Of a stretch of 64,000 nt of DNA, positions 53,956 through 64,000 are shown one piece after another (within the stretch, counting starts at the first letter, position 1; each line of letters opens with the position of its first letter). Made by a program: the position numbers and the translations under genes. The DNA comes from Symsagittifera roscoffensis. Lineage: Eukaryota > Xenacoelomorpha > Acoela > Convolutidae. The notes under the pieces were generated by a model. It had not been told where the DNA came from, searched no databases, and saw only the letters and a program-made list of their open reading frames with translations. The stretch lies in NCBI RefSeq assembly GCF_963678635.1, contig NC_087068.1, forward strand, positions 47,133,785 through 47,197,784, given 5' to 3'.

Positions 53956-55491
53956 GGGAAATTAGCGTATATTTGCGCTGAAGGTGCTTTCAGAAGATTT
54001 TGAGAGATTGTTCCAAAAAGGCACCCCCTGGTCTTGTGAGGTGGTTGAATTGAGGACAACAAAGACTTAAAAATGTACAAACGGCACTTGAAAGGAATAA
54101 TTGAAATAGAAAATTTAAAATTGTTGAAAAGAAAACAAAATCAGGAAAACTGTTCTTGACTAAATTGATTTGAAGAAGAAATTTTTTACCCTCAAAAATA
54201 ACTCTTATTAATTGTTCAAGGGGGCCTGAAATTTTCCGGATTCTTAGGCAGGTCCCAATTTTTTCACCAGCCAAAGGTAAGCCACATGATTTTTCAACTT
54301 TCATATTCTCCGACAGACTGAAATAATGTCGCGGCTCCAGTTGTTGAAACTCAAAAAAATCCTTCCCTCGCAGGCAATTTAGACCATAAATTGATGTGTT
54401 TTTCCATTAATTCGCTTTTTTGACTAATTAGCTTGCTTCATTTTAGTTTATATTGTTTTCTGGCCGTGTTAAGTTGTTGCTCGCACTACGCGTTGCTCAC
54501 TAACTATCCCAAATTGACAATTTTCAAGCTTTCATACTTTTACAAAAATTGATCACATATAGGTTGTTGTGAACTAATGGTGAAATACTCATCCAAAAAA
54601 ATTGTCTGTAAAAACACCATGAGCTCAAAGATTCTGTTATTTTCTTCGAAAACCAGAGCAACGAAGCCCAAAGCAAAAAAAAAACCGACGACTTATTTTA
54701 GTTAGTGTGTCACTGGATTTCAGCTCAAATTTGTACTTAGACAATTATATTCGAAGTTAAATTCTATAGAGTTTAGTGTAATTTTACGAATGCCGAGGAT
54801 AATATTTATTAACTTCACTTCGCTACGTTCCCTCCCCCAATTAGACGTTTTAATGGCACTGTTACCGGTGCACATTCCAGCTTAATAACCAGTGTATTTC
54901 CGTGGCATGCTAAAATAGATTTTGTGAAATAATACCAAAAGAAAACCTTGCGGGCGACGAGAAACTCAAATTTCAGAGCAGAGAAGTTTCCCCTACTGTT
55001 CCCAGAAACATCAATTAAACGTTTTCTAAGTTTTTGGTTAATTTGTTTATTGTTTATTTTTCCTCGAAAATTTGTTTCAGATGGTAACTGTTACTTGATA
55101 GCGATGACATAACAATGCTCAATTAAAAAATATAAGTACATATTTTCATCAATACAAACTATTTTCTCACAGACGACCGACAATTTTTCACAAAGGAAAG
55201 TTTGAAGCAAACTTATTTAACATAAGATTTTCCCATAATAAACTGTCTAACTTTTACTAAACAAATATAGATTAAAAATCTCTGTCGACTGATGATTTTC
55301 AATATGACTGCTGGTTGATATAGGATGGAAAATTACTCTTTTTCATAGGAGCACTCGAACTATATAATACAAAGAATCAACCGTGCGATGATTTAAGACT
55401 TTTAGACTTTGACGCCTCGAGAATTATACGGGATGACATAATTCGCAAAAAGAACCAAAAGAAATGATGAAATCTTCAAAGTGTTTTGGTG
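53956..55491. other. No gene recognised; one repeat relic
   Basis: AT-rich. About 54515-54665 is a diverged copy of repeat R2 (TTGATCACA, GAGCTCAAAGATTCTGTTA). The right end is probably the 3' UTR of the complexin-like gene. Confidence 0.4.
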
Positions 55492-56527
55492 TCATCTGCA
55501 ACAGAGGCCGCAGAGCAGTTTCTGGTAGAATGGCTTCTTGTGTCTGGATCCCCCTCCTGACGGGCCGGAGGGAGTGTTTTGTGTGATTGCAAATAGACTG
55601 ATTCTCGGCTTGGACTTCAACTTGAACTGGAACAACATTTAGTTTTATAGAGTAAAACCGGATAAAAATATCAGAAGGAGTGTTTTTTCCTATACCAAAA
55701 AAGTTGCAGCAGATTTTAACACAGATAAACATACATTTACAGGTTGCTGCTGGTTATAACGATAGATTCTTCATGAGTTCATGAAATAGCAAGCCGTCCA
55801 AAACAAAAACAGGGTACAATGGGTTTGGTCTGCTACAAATAACTGGTCGTCATCAAAGACTATCCCGGCTGTGAGGCTTAAAATTTGTTTTGTGTCAAAA
55901 TTCTTAGAGTTGTTGTCCAGCTGGCTGGAACAAAAAATGAAGCCTGTCGGATAGTCAATTTAGTTTTGCAAATATTTTTGATTAAGGTATAATTGAAAGC
56001 GGGTCAACAAAAAAAGTTGAAATATCAATAACAAAGTTTCAATTTGAAAAAATGCAAACAATTTTAGTCTCTGTGAGGATCGTCTTTTCAAAGAATCAAA
56101 AGTTTAAATGATATGTTTAGGAAAAATTAATTTCTAAACGTAAAAGGCCGAAGGTTGAATTGCAGACATTACAACGATCATTTCGCGACTATTTTTTTAA
56201 TTAAAACTAATTAAAAAAAGTTTTGTTAGGCAGATTGGCGCTGCGGTTAACCAATCGATATAATCAATATATTGTTATTAAGTAATTTTGGGACTCAAAA
56301 CACGAACATTAATATATTGTTTTGAGTCCAAAATCTTGGACAGAATTTTGGAAGAAAAATTGTGATGACAAATGACCAACCTTCTGTCGTGTGTGGTTGC
56401 GTTTCTGCTCCCTTTGCTCTTCCAACATGGCATGGTGCATCTGTCGCTCATCCTCCCGTCTCTGCAACTCCGCCTGTTTCTTCTCCTCGTCCTCCTCGCC
56501 CCCACCCCCGAACGGCAAAAAGTTCAT
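55492..56527 (-). CDS. Complexin-like protein, 2 exons
   Basis: Predicted 93 residues. Exon 1 is 56527-56381 (ATG; ends CAGAAG|GTTGGT, phase 0); exon 2 is 55626-55492 (after TTCCAG; TGA at 55494-55492). Residues 11-55 form an uninterrupted charged helix (EEDEEKKQAELQRREDERQ, MHHAMLEEQREQKRNHTRQK, then FKLKSK). From knowledge of complexins, this lines up without gaps with their accessory and central SNARE-binding helix, including the R/K..Y/F.LK.K end. Complexins clamp and promote synaptic vesicle fusion by binding assembled SNAREs. The C-terminus PFYQKLLCGLCCR is Cys-rich and lacks a CaaX box; palmitoylation could serve for membrane attachment. Shorter than the usual ~130 residues, mainly at both ends, so an upstream exon may be missing. 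A long charged coil could also arise in other families. Confidence 0.6.
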
Positions 56528-58094
56528 ATGTCACGCAGAACAGCAGTTTGACAGGTGACCAGGAAGAGTATACAATTACAAGGTCAAAGGTCAACGCTAA
56601 ATAATATAAGAAAAAACCGCCACTGGAGTAGAGTAGTCTGAATATTCAACAAGACTATATTAGTTGAATTAATTTTAGGTTTCTAGAAGCACAAGTAATT
56701 TTCTTGTGAATAACAGCGTCAAGAAAATGTTGATAAGTTCTGCAAAAATGTTTAGCTTTTGTATAAAGAATTGAAAAAGAAAACTAGCGATTTTTCAGAT
56801 TGTCAGATGGATCCCAATAAACTTTCTAAAACAAGAGGCATATGAAACATAAACGATGAAAACATAGAAAAAAAGTTTACGTCACACAATATAGTAACAA
56901 AAGTTGAATGCGCAGTGCATAATCGAAAGAGCACATAAAATTGAGCTTTGACAAATATATAAATGAAACCAAAATTGAAACAGGTGCTTTGCAATATAAA
57001 CAAAAATTTGCTTGAAAACAGAGTAACAACTAAGAGTACCAAACGCGTTCACAGCTTATAGCTCAATTGCCTGAAAAGTTTTTTTTGAAATTTTTAAAGA
57101 TGAACAATTTTCCATAGTATAGAATTTGTCAACCAGTGTGTTCGATATTCAATTGCACTAACGACCAAATTTCCTGCTAAAATGGTCAACATCGGCCTTA
57201 GGTAATTTAAGTATCAATAGCTTATACCAAAACACAATGCTCAAAGCCTTAAGTGAAAAAATAAACATCACACATTTTGCCCTTATTTCAGAGACAGATT
57301 TGACCCCTCAATTTTTGCGGTACTGACATTGATATATATTATCTGCCCTATTCAAAAAATTAATCGTAGTAAAAAATTAAACTCTGGAGTAAGTTGACAA
57401 AGTACAGGAACAACGAATAAATGGAGCTGAACAAAAAACAAGGACTCAAACAGGATCGAAACTATTTCCCGTTTTATTTTTCCATGGGAAGCAGCTGAAT
57501 GAGTCCAATTTCCGAGCTGTTTTGTATTGGAGTTGTCACTAACAAATTGGACCCAATGGAGCTCATCTTTGAGCCCAACATTTTTGACCCCCTTCAATAG
57601 CAAATTAAAAGCCAAAATCTCATTTGTACTGCTGAACTTGTTTTGAAAAATTTTGGCCAAACAACCGAGATTGCATGTGTTGATATATTGGCAAAGAAGA
57701 TTGTAAGGTTGGCCAGCCATAAATGGCTGTCGTTAATTAAAACCAAAGTTGATTTCGTTGAAAAGTTTCGCAAAAGCTTGAGAAATGGAGGGAATGGCCC
57801 AGCACTCTGTATTCCCCCTCTACATCTCTTTGCCACGCTGCTTCAGACTGTTACTAAATCATTGGATTTCTTATTTATTATTCCGACCATTGAAAATGGG
57901 GTGGAACTGTGTATTCGGGCGTGTTTTGAAATTTTATTATTTTCACGCAAAATCACAAATAATCATCGGAAAAGGTCGAGTGATATATCATATTAAAGAC
58001 TTTTCAGTCGTGATTAGAATCACGAAAAAAAAATTCGAAAAAAGAAAATCCATTTGAAAATTCTGATTTGTGGTCTAACTTTGAGCGAATAACC
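56528..58094. other. No gene recognised
   Basis: AT-rich. Around 57350-58000 both strands are open for 80-120 codons (57352-57720 minus, 57643-57996 plus) with no motif, start context or splice support that favours either. Confidence 0.4.
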
Positions 58095-58745
58095 TGCAAT
58101 GAGTTACCATGGACAGTAATCAATTATAAAGGATTTTTATGGTCTGTCTCCAAAAATTACTATAAAAAATTTATTATACTGGATTAAAAAGCGATTAAAT
58201 TACAAAAAGGTAGAAATTGATTTAATCCATTATAATCGATTATAATGGATTATATTGGGTTATTATGGATTATAATAAGTTATGATGAATTATAAAAGAT
58301 TTTTATAAGTAGGATCCTGTATTCTCCAAAACCTTCAAATCAATTATTCAAAACTTGAACGTTACAATTGCTAAGTTGTGTTTTACATTTGTTTATAGCA
58401 AAAAGTTGTATTGTTTTCACTACTTGTTGTTTTGTTTTCACTTGAAAAACCAGTTTGAAGTTTTTGATTTTTGGTCTAATTTTGAGCGAATAATCCGCAA
58501 TGAAGTTCTATGATTATATTTGACTATGATGGATTTTCATGACCTGTCTCCAAAAATTTCTTCAAAAAACTTGATTTTAATGGGTTAAAAAGCGATTATA
58601 AAACAAACAGTAGGATTCAACTTAATCCATTTTTGTCGATTATAATAGATTATTATGGTTTATTACGAATGATAATTTACTTTATTGTGTTATAAAAAAT
58701 TTTTGTGAGTAGGATCCTGGATTTTCCAAAACATTGAAATGGAAT
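58095..58745. repeat. Two related AATCGATTATAATGG repeats
   Basis: About 58095-58345 and 58485-58745 share GGTCTGTCTCCAAAAATT, a field of ATTATAATGGATTAT words, GAGTAGGATCCTG and AAAACTTGAACGTTACAA. Related to 53655-53955 and to a fragment at 60540-60620. Confidence 0.65.
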
Positions 58746-58924
58746 ATTTAAAACTTGAACGTTACAATAATTAAAATGTGTTTAATTTTTGACTACAGCA
58801 GAAAGTTGTACTGTTTTTGTTTGTCTGTTTTCTACTTGTCTCCGTCTCTCCCTGATTACTTCACCTTAAGCTCTAATATTCTTACCACCTACTGACTTTT
58901 TCTTCACTTACCACCAACGTCAAT

Positions 58925-59215
58925 AGTTGGTGGGAGGGGGCGTGTGAGTGGGTACGGTAGGTGATAGGGGTAAGTGCAGGCGGGAGGGTAGGTAAGGGGT
59001 AGGTGGGAGTTAGTAGGGAGTTAGGTGGGGGATGAGGGTAGGCGGGTTGGGTAGATGGGGGATAGGAGTGGGGGTAGGTGAGGGGGTTGACAGTAAAAAG
59101 TGAGGGGATATAAAGTTTTTTGTGGAGTTAAGTGTGGGTGAGAGTGGGTAGGTGGGGGATAGGTCTGGGTGGGGGAGGGGGCTGGGGTAGGTGAGCGGGT
59201 GACGGTGAAAATTGA
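58925..59215 (+). repeat. G-rich minisatellite-like tract
   Basis: Dense GGG runs on the plus strand (GGTGGGAGGGGG, GGTAGGTGAGGGGG) with an imperfect internal duplication. Quadruplex-prone. Confidence 0.7.
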
Positions 59216-59574
59216 GGGGGATTTAAAGTTTGAGAAATTATGCAATTGATGCTAGAGTAGCTCTATGACTCGCTAATTGTTGTGAGCCTAAGAATTAAGT
59301 TCTATCATCGTGCTTGAAAACAAAAAGTTCACTTAAAGTATCTTTCGCTACTGCTACTAAGACAAAAAAATTTGTGGTTTTTAGGGAGGAAAAAAACTGG
59401 CTTCTTCAGATGAGAAAATCGCATCTTTTTTACTCCTAACTATGAGAAATTGGTATCTAAGCACCCAATAACAACTGCTAAAAGAACATGTTATAAATGC
59501 CCCTAACCAAAAAACATCAATAGTTAAACTTTGTAACTGAATTCGAGGTGTACAAAACAATTAAGTCTTTTTCA

Positions 59575-60520
59575 AATGGGTCGGGAGCCGGTCCTGACAA
59601 ACTTCTTTCCAAAGTTTTCAAGCAGTATATTAGTTAATCAAAAAGGCAACGCTGGGCTCATTTTCTTAAAATCGCTCACTAAGCTCCTAAACTTTATAAG
59701 AGAAGAGATAAAGTGCCAAAACCGTTAAGACCTTTCTTTTTTGGAGCAAAACTATCGCCCTCATAAGAATATATGGAGGTTTGCGACCAATTGCCATTGG
59801 CAATCCGCTCAAATTCATCGCGCCTACAAACGAGGGAAGCAAGATTTTTGCAGACTGACAAATATTTTTTTGGAGTTTCCAGATAGGATGTGGTACTAAA
59901 CACGGAGCTGAAATTGCTGCATACACCCATAAAAACTTGAGAGAGCGTGATGAAAACCCGAAGTCCCCAGTATTATCTGGATTACAATTTAGTAATCCAT
60001 TCAATTTGCTTTTTGGAAAAACTATGCTGAATCACGTATCTTCGAACTTCTCAGAGTTGTACAAATTTACTCATTGCCCATACAAAAAAAGATTTGATTT
60101 ATTTTCGGAAAAAATATCATTATCACGGAGGACGGAACAAAAAACGTAACGCCGAGGCTCCATCGCGGTTTGCTTAAGCAATACAAATGCTGGTAAAAAA
60201 AGGCTGGAATCCAAAAAAGCCTTTGGTTTTTAGATGACGAATGTTTAGCCGACGGTTATAAGATAGTGCTCCAAGACCGCAGAAACATACTGAAAAGGGA
60301 AAAAAAACTATGACTTAGGCCTAAACACAGAAAAATATTAGCTATCTTTGCTAGAACCGACCACAAGTACGCATTACAATCAAATTATACGTCAACTTCA
60401 AAAAGTACGTCCAAAAATGGAAATCAAATCCGAGGATGAATTTTTAATCTGGGGCTCGCCGATAGGCAAATCTTGTCGCGAAGAACTGTTAAGTCCCACT
60501 CACTTAAAAATTTCCGTTAA
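59575..60520 (+). pseudogene. Reverse transcriptase relic, FLDD type
   Basis: Fragments in several frames: GSGAGPDKLLSKVFKQYIS, then FFFGAKL, GGLRPIAIGNPLKFIAPT, GCGTKHGAEIAA, NPFNLLFGKTMLNHV, then WFLDDECLADGYK (the catalytic DD) and LIWGSPIGKS. The order fits a retroelement RT with an RPIA-G-N-x-L block and F-L-D-D. It differs from the PLE, LINE and BEL RTs elsewhere in this window; clade not assigned. Multiple stops. Confidence 0.55.
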
Positions 60521-60599
60521 TTTTTCGATTAGAATGATTAAATTGGGTTATAATGGATTATGATGGAATATAACGGATTATAATAGATTTTTATGAGTA

Positions 60600-61475
60600 A
60601 GAACCTGGTCTTTCCAAAAACCTTGAAATCATAAAAACATAAGCTGTGAAACTTTAGTATTTTTTTTGAAGTTTTTAGAGCCATTTTTGGAATGATGAAT
60701 TTCATGAAGTCGAAATAACTTCTGGAAAACAAATTATCATATTTTTTTTTGAGTTTTGTTTTTGTTTTTTTTTCTAGTCGTTTTTTGCTTGATGTGCATT
60801 TTTTCTTTGATTGTCAAGTATTTTTAAACTGCAGGCTTCCTTCAGATCTTTTCATCGCACTACTCACATAAAAACACTAGCTTGAAAATCATTCTTTGTT
60901 TTTGTTACTGTTTAAAGTCTATTGTCGGAAAATTTTATGCTACTTGCCCTACAACCGTCTATGTTTGCTGTATTTGCTAATGATACCTTTATTAAGCTAA
61001 ACTATGTGACTAAAAGCATGCATATTTGTGTGTTTTTGTGTATAAGCAATCCTATCTCATACTAAAATTTGTAAGTGAAGTCTACTGACCTTTTCTTTTC
61101 GATTTCACCAACATGTACCAAGCATCTCCACCTTTGTCGGCGCAGGAAATCAAAAGTTTCTCACAAAGCGTTTCCGCAATTGTCCAGGAAGCTTTTTCTT
61201 TGTTTATATTATCCCAGAGGATATAAATTTGTAATCAATGTTATGATAAATGAGTTTGGATTACATCTATTTCAATTTTGAAGACCTTTTTTTATTTGAA
61301 AGGCCACTCCGTTACAAGCAAAACATAAACAAAAAAAACAAGAATTCCTAAAAACATTTTCTATAGCTTTTGGAACTAAGTCGTTATTGCAACGAGTTCA
61401 AAACAAGTATATTTTATATCCAATTATACTCTTGATAAACTTGATAAACTTCGGTAAAATACTTAGAACTAGCCA
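60600..61475. other. No gene recognised
   Basis: AT-rich, low complexity. No exon or element supported. Confidence 0.4.
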
Positions 61476-61576
61476 ATCATGATCCATGACTAAAACTTAC
61501 ATCAAACTGAAAGGCTGAAACTATTAATAGTTTCAGCCTTACAATGTTTTTTGTAAATTTAGTCATGGATCATGAT
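61476..61576. repeat. 101-bp hairpin with perfect outer and inner arms
   Basis: Outer arms ATCATGATCCATGACTAAA (61476-61494) and its exact inverse (61558-61576). Inner arms AAGGCTGAAACTATT and its exact inverse meet with no loop. The section between is imperfectly paired. Either a foldback MITE or a small-RNA precursor. Confidence 0.7.
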
Positions 61577-64000
61577 GACTAAAATTTAGAAATTTCTTAA
61601 TGTTCTACTTCTTGATTCTAAGCCTCGCAATAATACCAGTATACACTAGATCTATTGAGACTAGGAGATATAAAAGTAAGACTAGGGTTGGTATTAGACT
61701 AAGAGGTTGCACAAACCTATCCGTCCGAAATAAGAAAGCGTGACGAACAGACGGTGTACCTTGTCTGAAATTACTTTATGAGAAAGCAACCCCGAACTTA
61801 AACTCATTTTAAGCTGAATTTTGAGCAACTGAGGGTTCAAAGTCCAACCAGGAGTTGATTAAGAGCAAGCAGGAAATAAATTTATTTTTAAAAAGCAACC
61901 CAGCTCCATCGATACCCATAAAAAGTCGTATGACAGTCTATGAATATTCTGGAGAACAAGATCAAACTGATCAAACTGATCAAACTGCATATTGATCAGA
62001 AACTAAACCAACCTTTATTGTGAAATACTTCTCGTTTCAAACCTAAAAAAATCCTTACCTATTGCGGAAAGCAAAGTACATAGGTGCTCTTTAATTATAA
62101 CAAATAGCTTGGTTTCCTTCAGATTGGATTGATTTCTAATCTGGGTCCAGGACGCTGCCGCTTCTACGTGCTAAAAAAACCGAAAACTTGGTTAGCATAT
62201 TCCTATTCCAAAGTGACAGTTTTCAAATTTACATAACTAAATTTACAAAACTGAACCTGAAATTTTCCTAAGAGCATCTCTAGCGCCGATATAAAATATT
62301 TTTGAAAGGAGAACGCGCGCTGGAAAAAAATATTTCGAGACTTTACAGTGTTTCAGGAGAGCTAGTAAGTCGTATTATTTGATATAAATAACCGTCGACA
62401 TATACTTTTTTTTGGAAACACTGTTTTCTTTGAAAAAAGCCTAGGTGCCTGAAAAAATTAGAATGCGAAGTGATATTACATTGAAAACATTTTTACCCAT
62501 GACGATAACTTAATTGAAAAGCGAGTTATGTGTCAACGCTATGGAAACATTCTTGTGGGTCACGATGAATTTTGGTAGCTAATTAATATAACTTTCAGAT
62601 CCAGGCCATGTTTATCAATTCCATAACTTCATTCTTCCCGGTTCAGTTTGGTTTAAACATGTTTCTTGCTAATTTTTATCTCTTTTTTGAGTTTTGAATA
62701 ACGGGATTATAAAATACGACTTTATCAGTTATAAATGGGCAAAATTAATTTTACATTAACCAGCTTTTTCTATTCAATATATTTTTATCTAGGATTATTT
62801 GAACAACGTTTATTATATAAACTCTAGTTATCTCTAGTTTTTCTTCTAATTAAAAATCACTATTGTTCAAACCCATAAGAAACAAACCGGGAATTTTTGA
62901 TGTCCACGACAGCTTTATGCTTTTTTATCCCTAGTCAACCCATTCCTAGCGTCTGAACAGATGTAAGAAAGCGAGCACTGAGTTTTTTAAAAATGATGTT
63001 TTGTTGAACAGATAAGAGAAATTTGACTCAAAATTAGAACAAAAGATAGCATTGATAGTTTTGCCAATGTACTTCAAAACAAGAGTGCTGGTGTATCAGA
63101 GCAAATGCGAAAATTCGGATTGCACTTTTTAAGGAGCAGTAAAATATATTGGTCGAAAAAACTGAAATAGTTTAAGAAAGAATTTTTTTCTTCATTTATT
63201 AACTTTGTTTCCTTTCCCCAAAAGTACACTATATAAGAAGTGCAGAAGTCTGTTTAGCGTCTCGTAGCCTAAAATAATTACTGAAAAAACTACCACCATT
63301 CAATCTGGAACGGCTTGATCTATCGCTTAGGCATGTTATAAGAACGCAAAACATCGGGCGTTTGTTATCCCATAATGGCCAATTTAGCAAGTTTCTAACC
63401 CCCCAACTTCAGCAAAAAGGATCATAGATGGAGTTTCAATTGAGTTCCGACCAAGAACATCTCTGAGATGGCAGAAAAGTTTCTCAGCTGGGTCAACTCG
63501 CTGCCGTTTGTACTTGCGAATAGGAAACTGAAGATTTGGTGCGCATATTTTGTTCTTAATTGTTTTGCATCTCTATAACATTTAATTGCAGAAGAACAAC
63601 TTTTTTGAATGATTGAACCTGAAAATTTTCTCATGGCGCATCTAGCGCCAAAAATATTAACTTTGATAGGAAAACGCGCGATGAAAAAAATCTGCAATCT
63701 TTAAACTAAACTTAATTGTGAGCGGCGCAAAAAATGAGTGCTACGGCGGAGCTAGAAAAATTAAATTAATCGATCTTGAAAACCCATCGCCAATTATTTT
63801 TTGCAAATTTCCTGGAAATTTGCCATTTTCAAAAAACCCAGATGCAGAGAAAATGATCACAGGTGAATTTTTATTGGAGCTCCTAAAAACAACATTTTTC
63901 AGATGGTATGGCAAATTTTTGCACAAGTTGCAGAAAACGCTTCATTTAATGTTGACTGAGTAAAAAAATTTCCAACCATGAATGTTACATACAGTTTTTG
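61577..64000. other. No gene recognised; short repeats
   Basis: Two related blocks, about 62130-62350 and 63490-63710, share CCTGAAAWTTTYCT, CATCTCTAGCGCC / CATCTAGCGCC and AACGCGCG. About 63850-63900 retains a repeat-R2 word (AAAATGATCACAGGTGAA). A short direct triplication GATCAAACT lies near 61960-61986. Confidence 0.45.

Noticed and set aside
55424-55732. 102-codon minus-strand frame across the complexin-like exon 2
   Set aside because: It is a different frame and runs through the splice acceptor. The frame that joins exon 1 in phase 0 gives the complexin-like reading.
57352-57996. Overlapping open frames of 117-122 codons on opposite strands
   Set aside because: No motif, splice context or similarity favours either strand; not reported as a gene.

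Overview
This window looks like AT-rich nuclear DNA from an invertebrate animal. The coding parts are short, GC-richer exons with GT..AG introns. I recognise an LRRC72 gene and a complexin-like gene. Most of the rest is retroelements, MITEs and repeats. I cannot name the phylum from the sequence.

Layout. 0-9 kb holds three decayed Penelope-like elements (PLEs). One, at about 2.17-6.31 kb on the minus strand, can be followed nearly end to end, with terminal direct repeats and a target duplication. Tandem hammerhead-ribozyme-like motifs lie just downstream of the first. 9.4-11.8 kb has two LINE-type RT remnants. 13.36-14.70 kb (minus) is a three-exon small membrane protein. 16.4-17.1 kb has two MITEs. 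17.83-26.67 kb (plus) is LRRC72 in seven exons, with possible alternative last exons, a long palindrome and repeats in its introns. 27.8-30.6 kb is a field of tRNA-like modules in two diverged direct repeats. 32.53-47.0 kb (plus) is a secreted-type, Cys-rich single-pass membrane protein gene. Its 13.4 kb first intron holds a young BEL/Pao LTR retrotransposon (33622-43043), four MITEs of one family and a 42-bp minisatellite. 48.3-53.6 kb is tandem and segmental duplications. 55.49-56.53 kb (minus) is the complexin-like gene. 58-60.6 kb has AT and G-rich repeats and another RT relic. 60.6-64 kb shows only a strong hairpin and short repeats.

Most interesting points. (1) The PLE family carries a PHD-like zinc finger inside its RT domain, directly before the YVDD motif. 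Traces are visible in two copies. (2) The BEL/Pao element has an extra ORF upstream of gag. A decayed relative of that ORF sits inside the best-preserved PLE, so one accessory protein family appears in two unrelated retroelement classes. (3) Hammerhead motifs, tRNA-like pol III boxes in the BEL LTR, and the tRNA-like array suggest much RNA-level activity among these repeats. Apart from the host genes and the recent BEL copy, almost every element is broken. All assignments come from reading translated sequence by eye; no database search was run.
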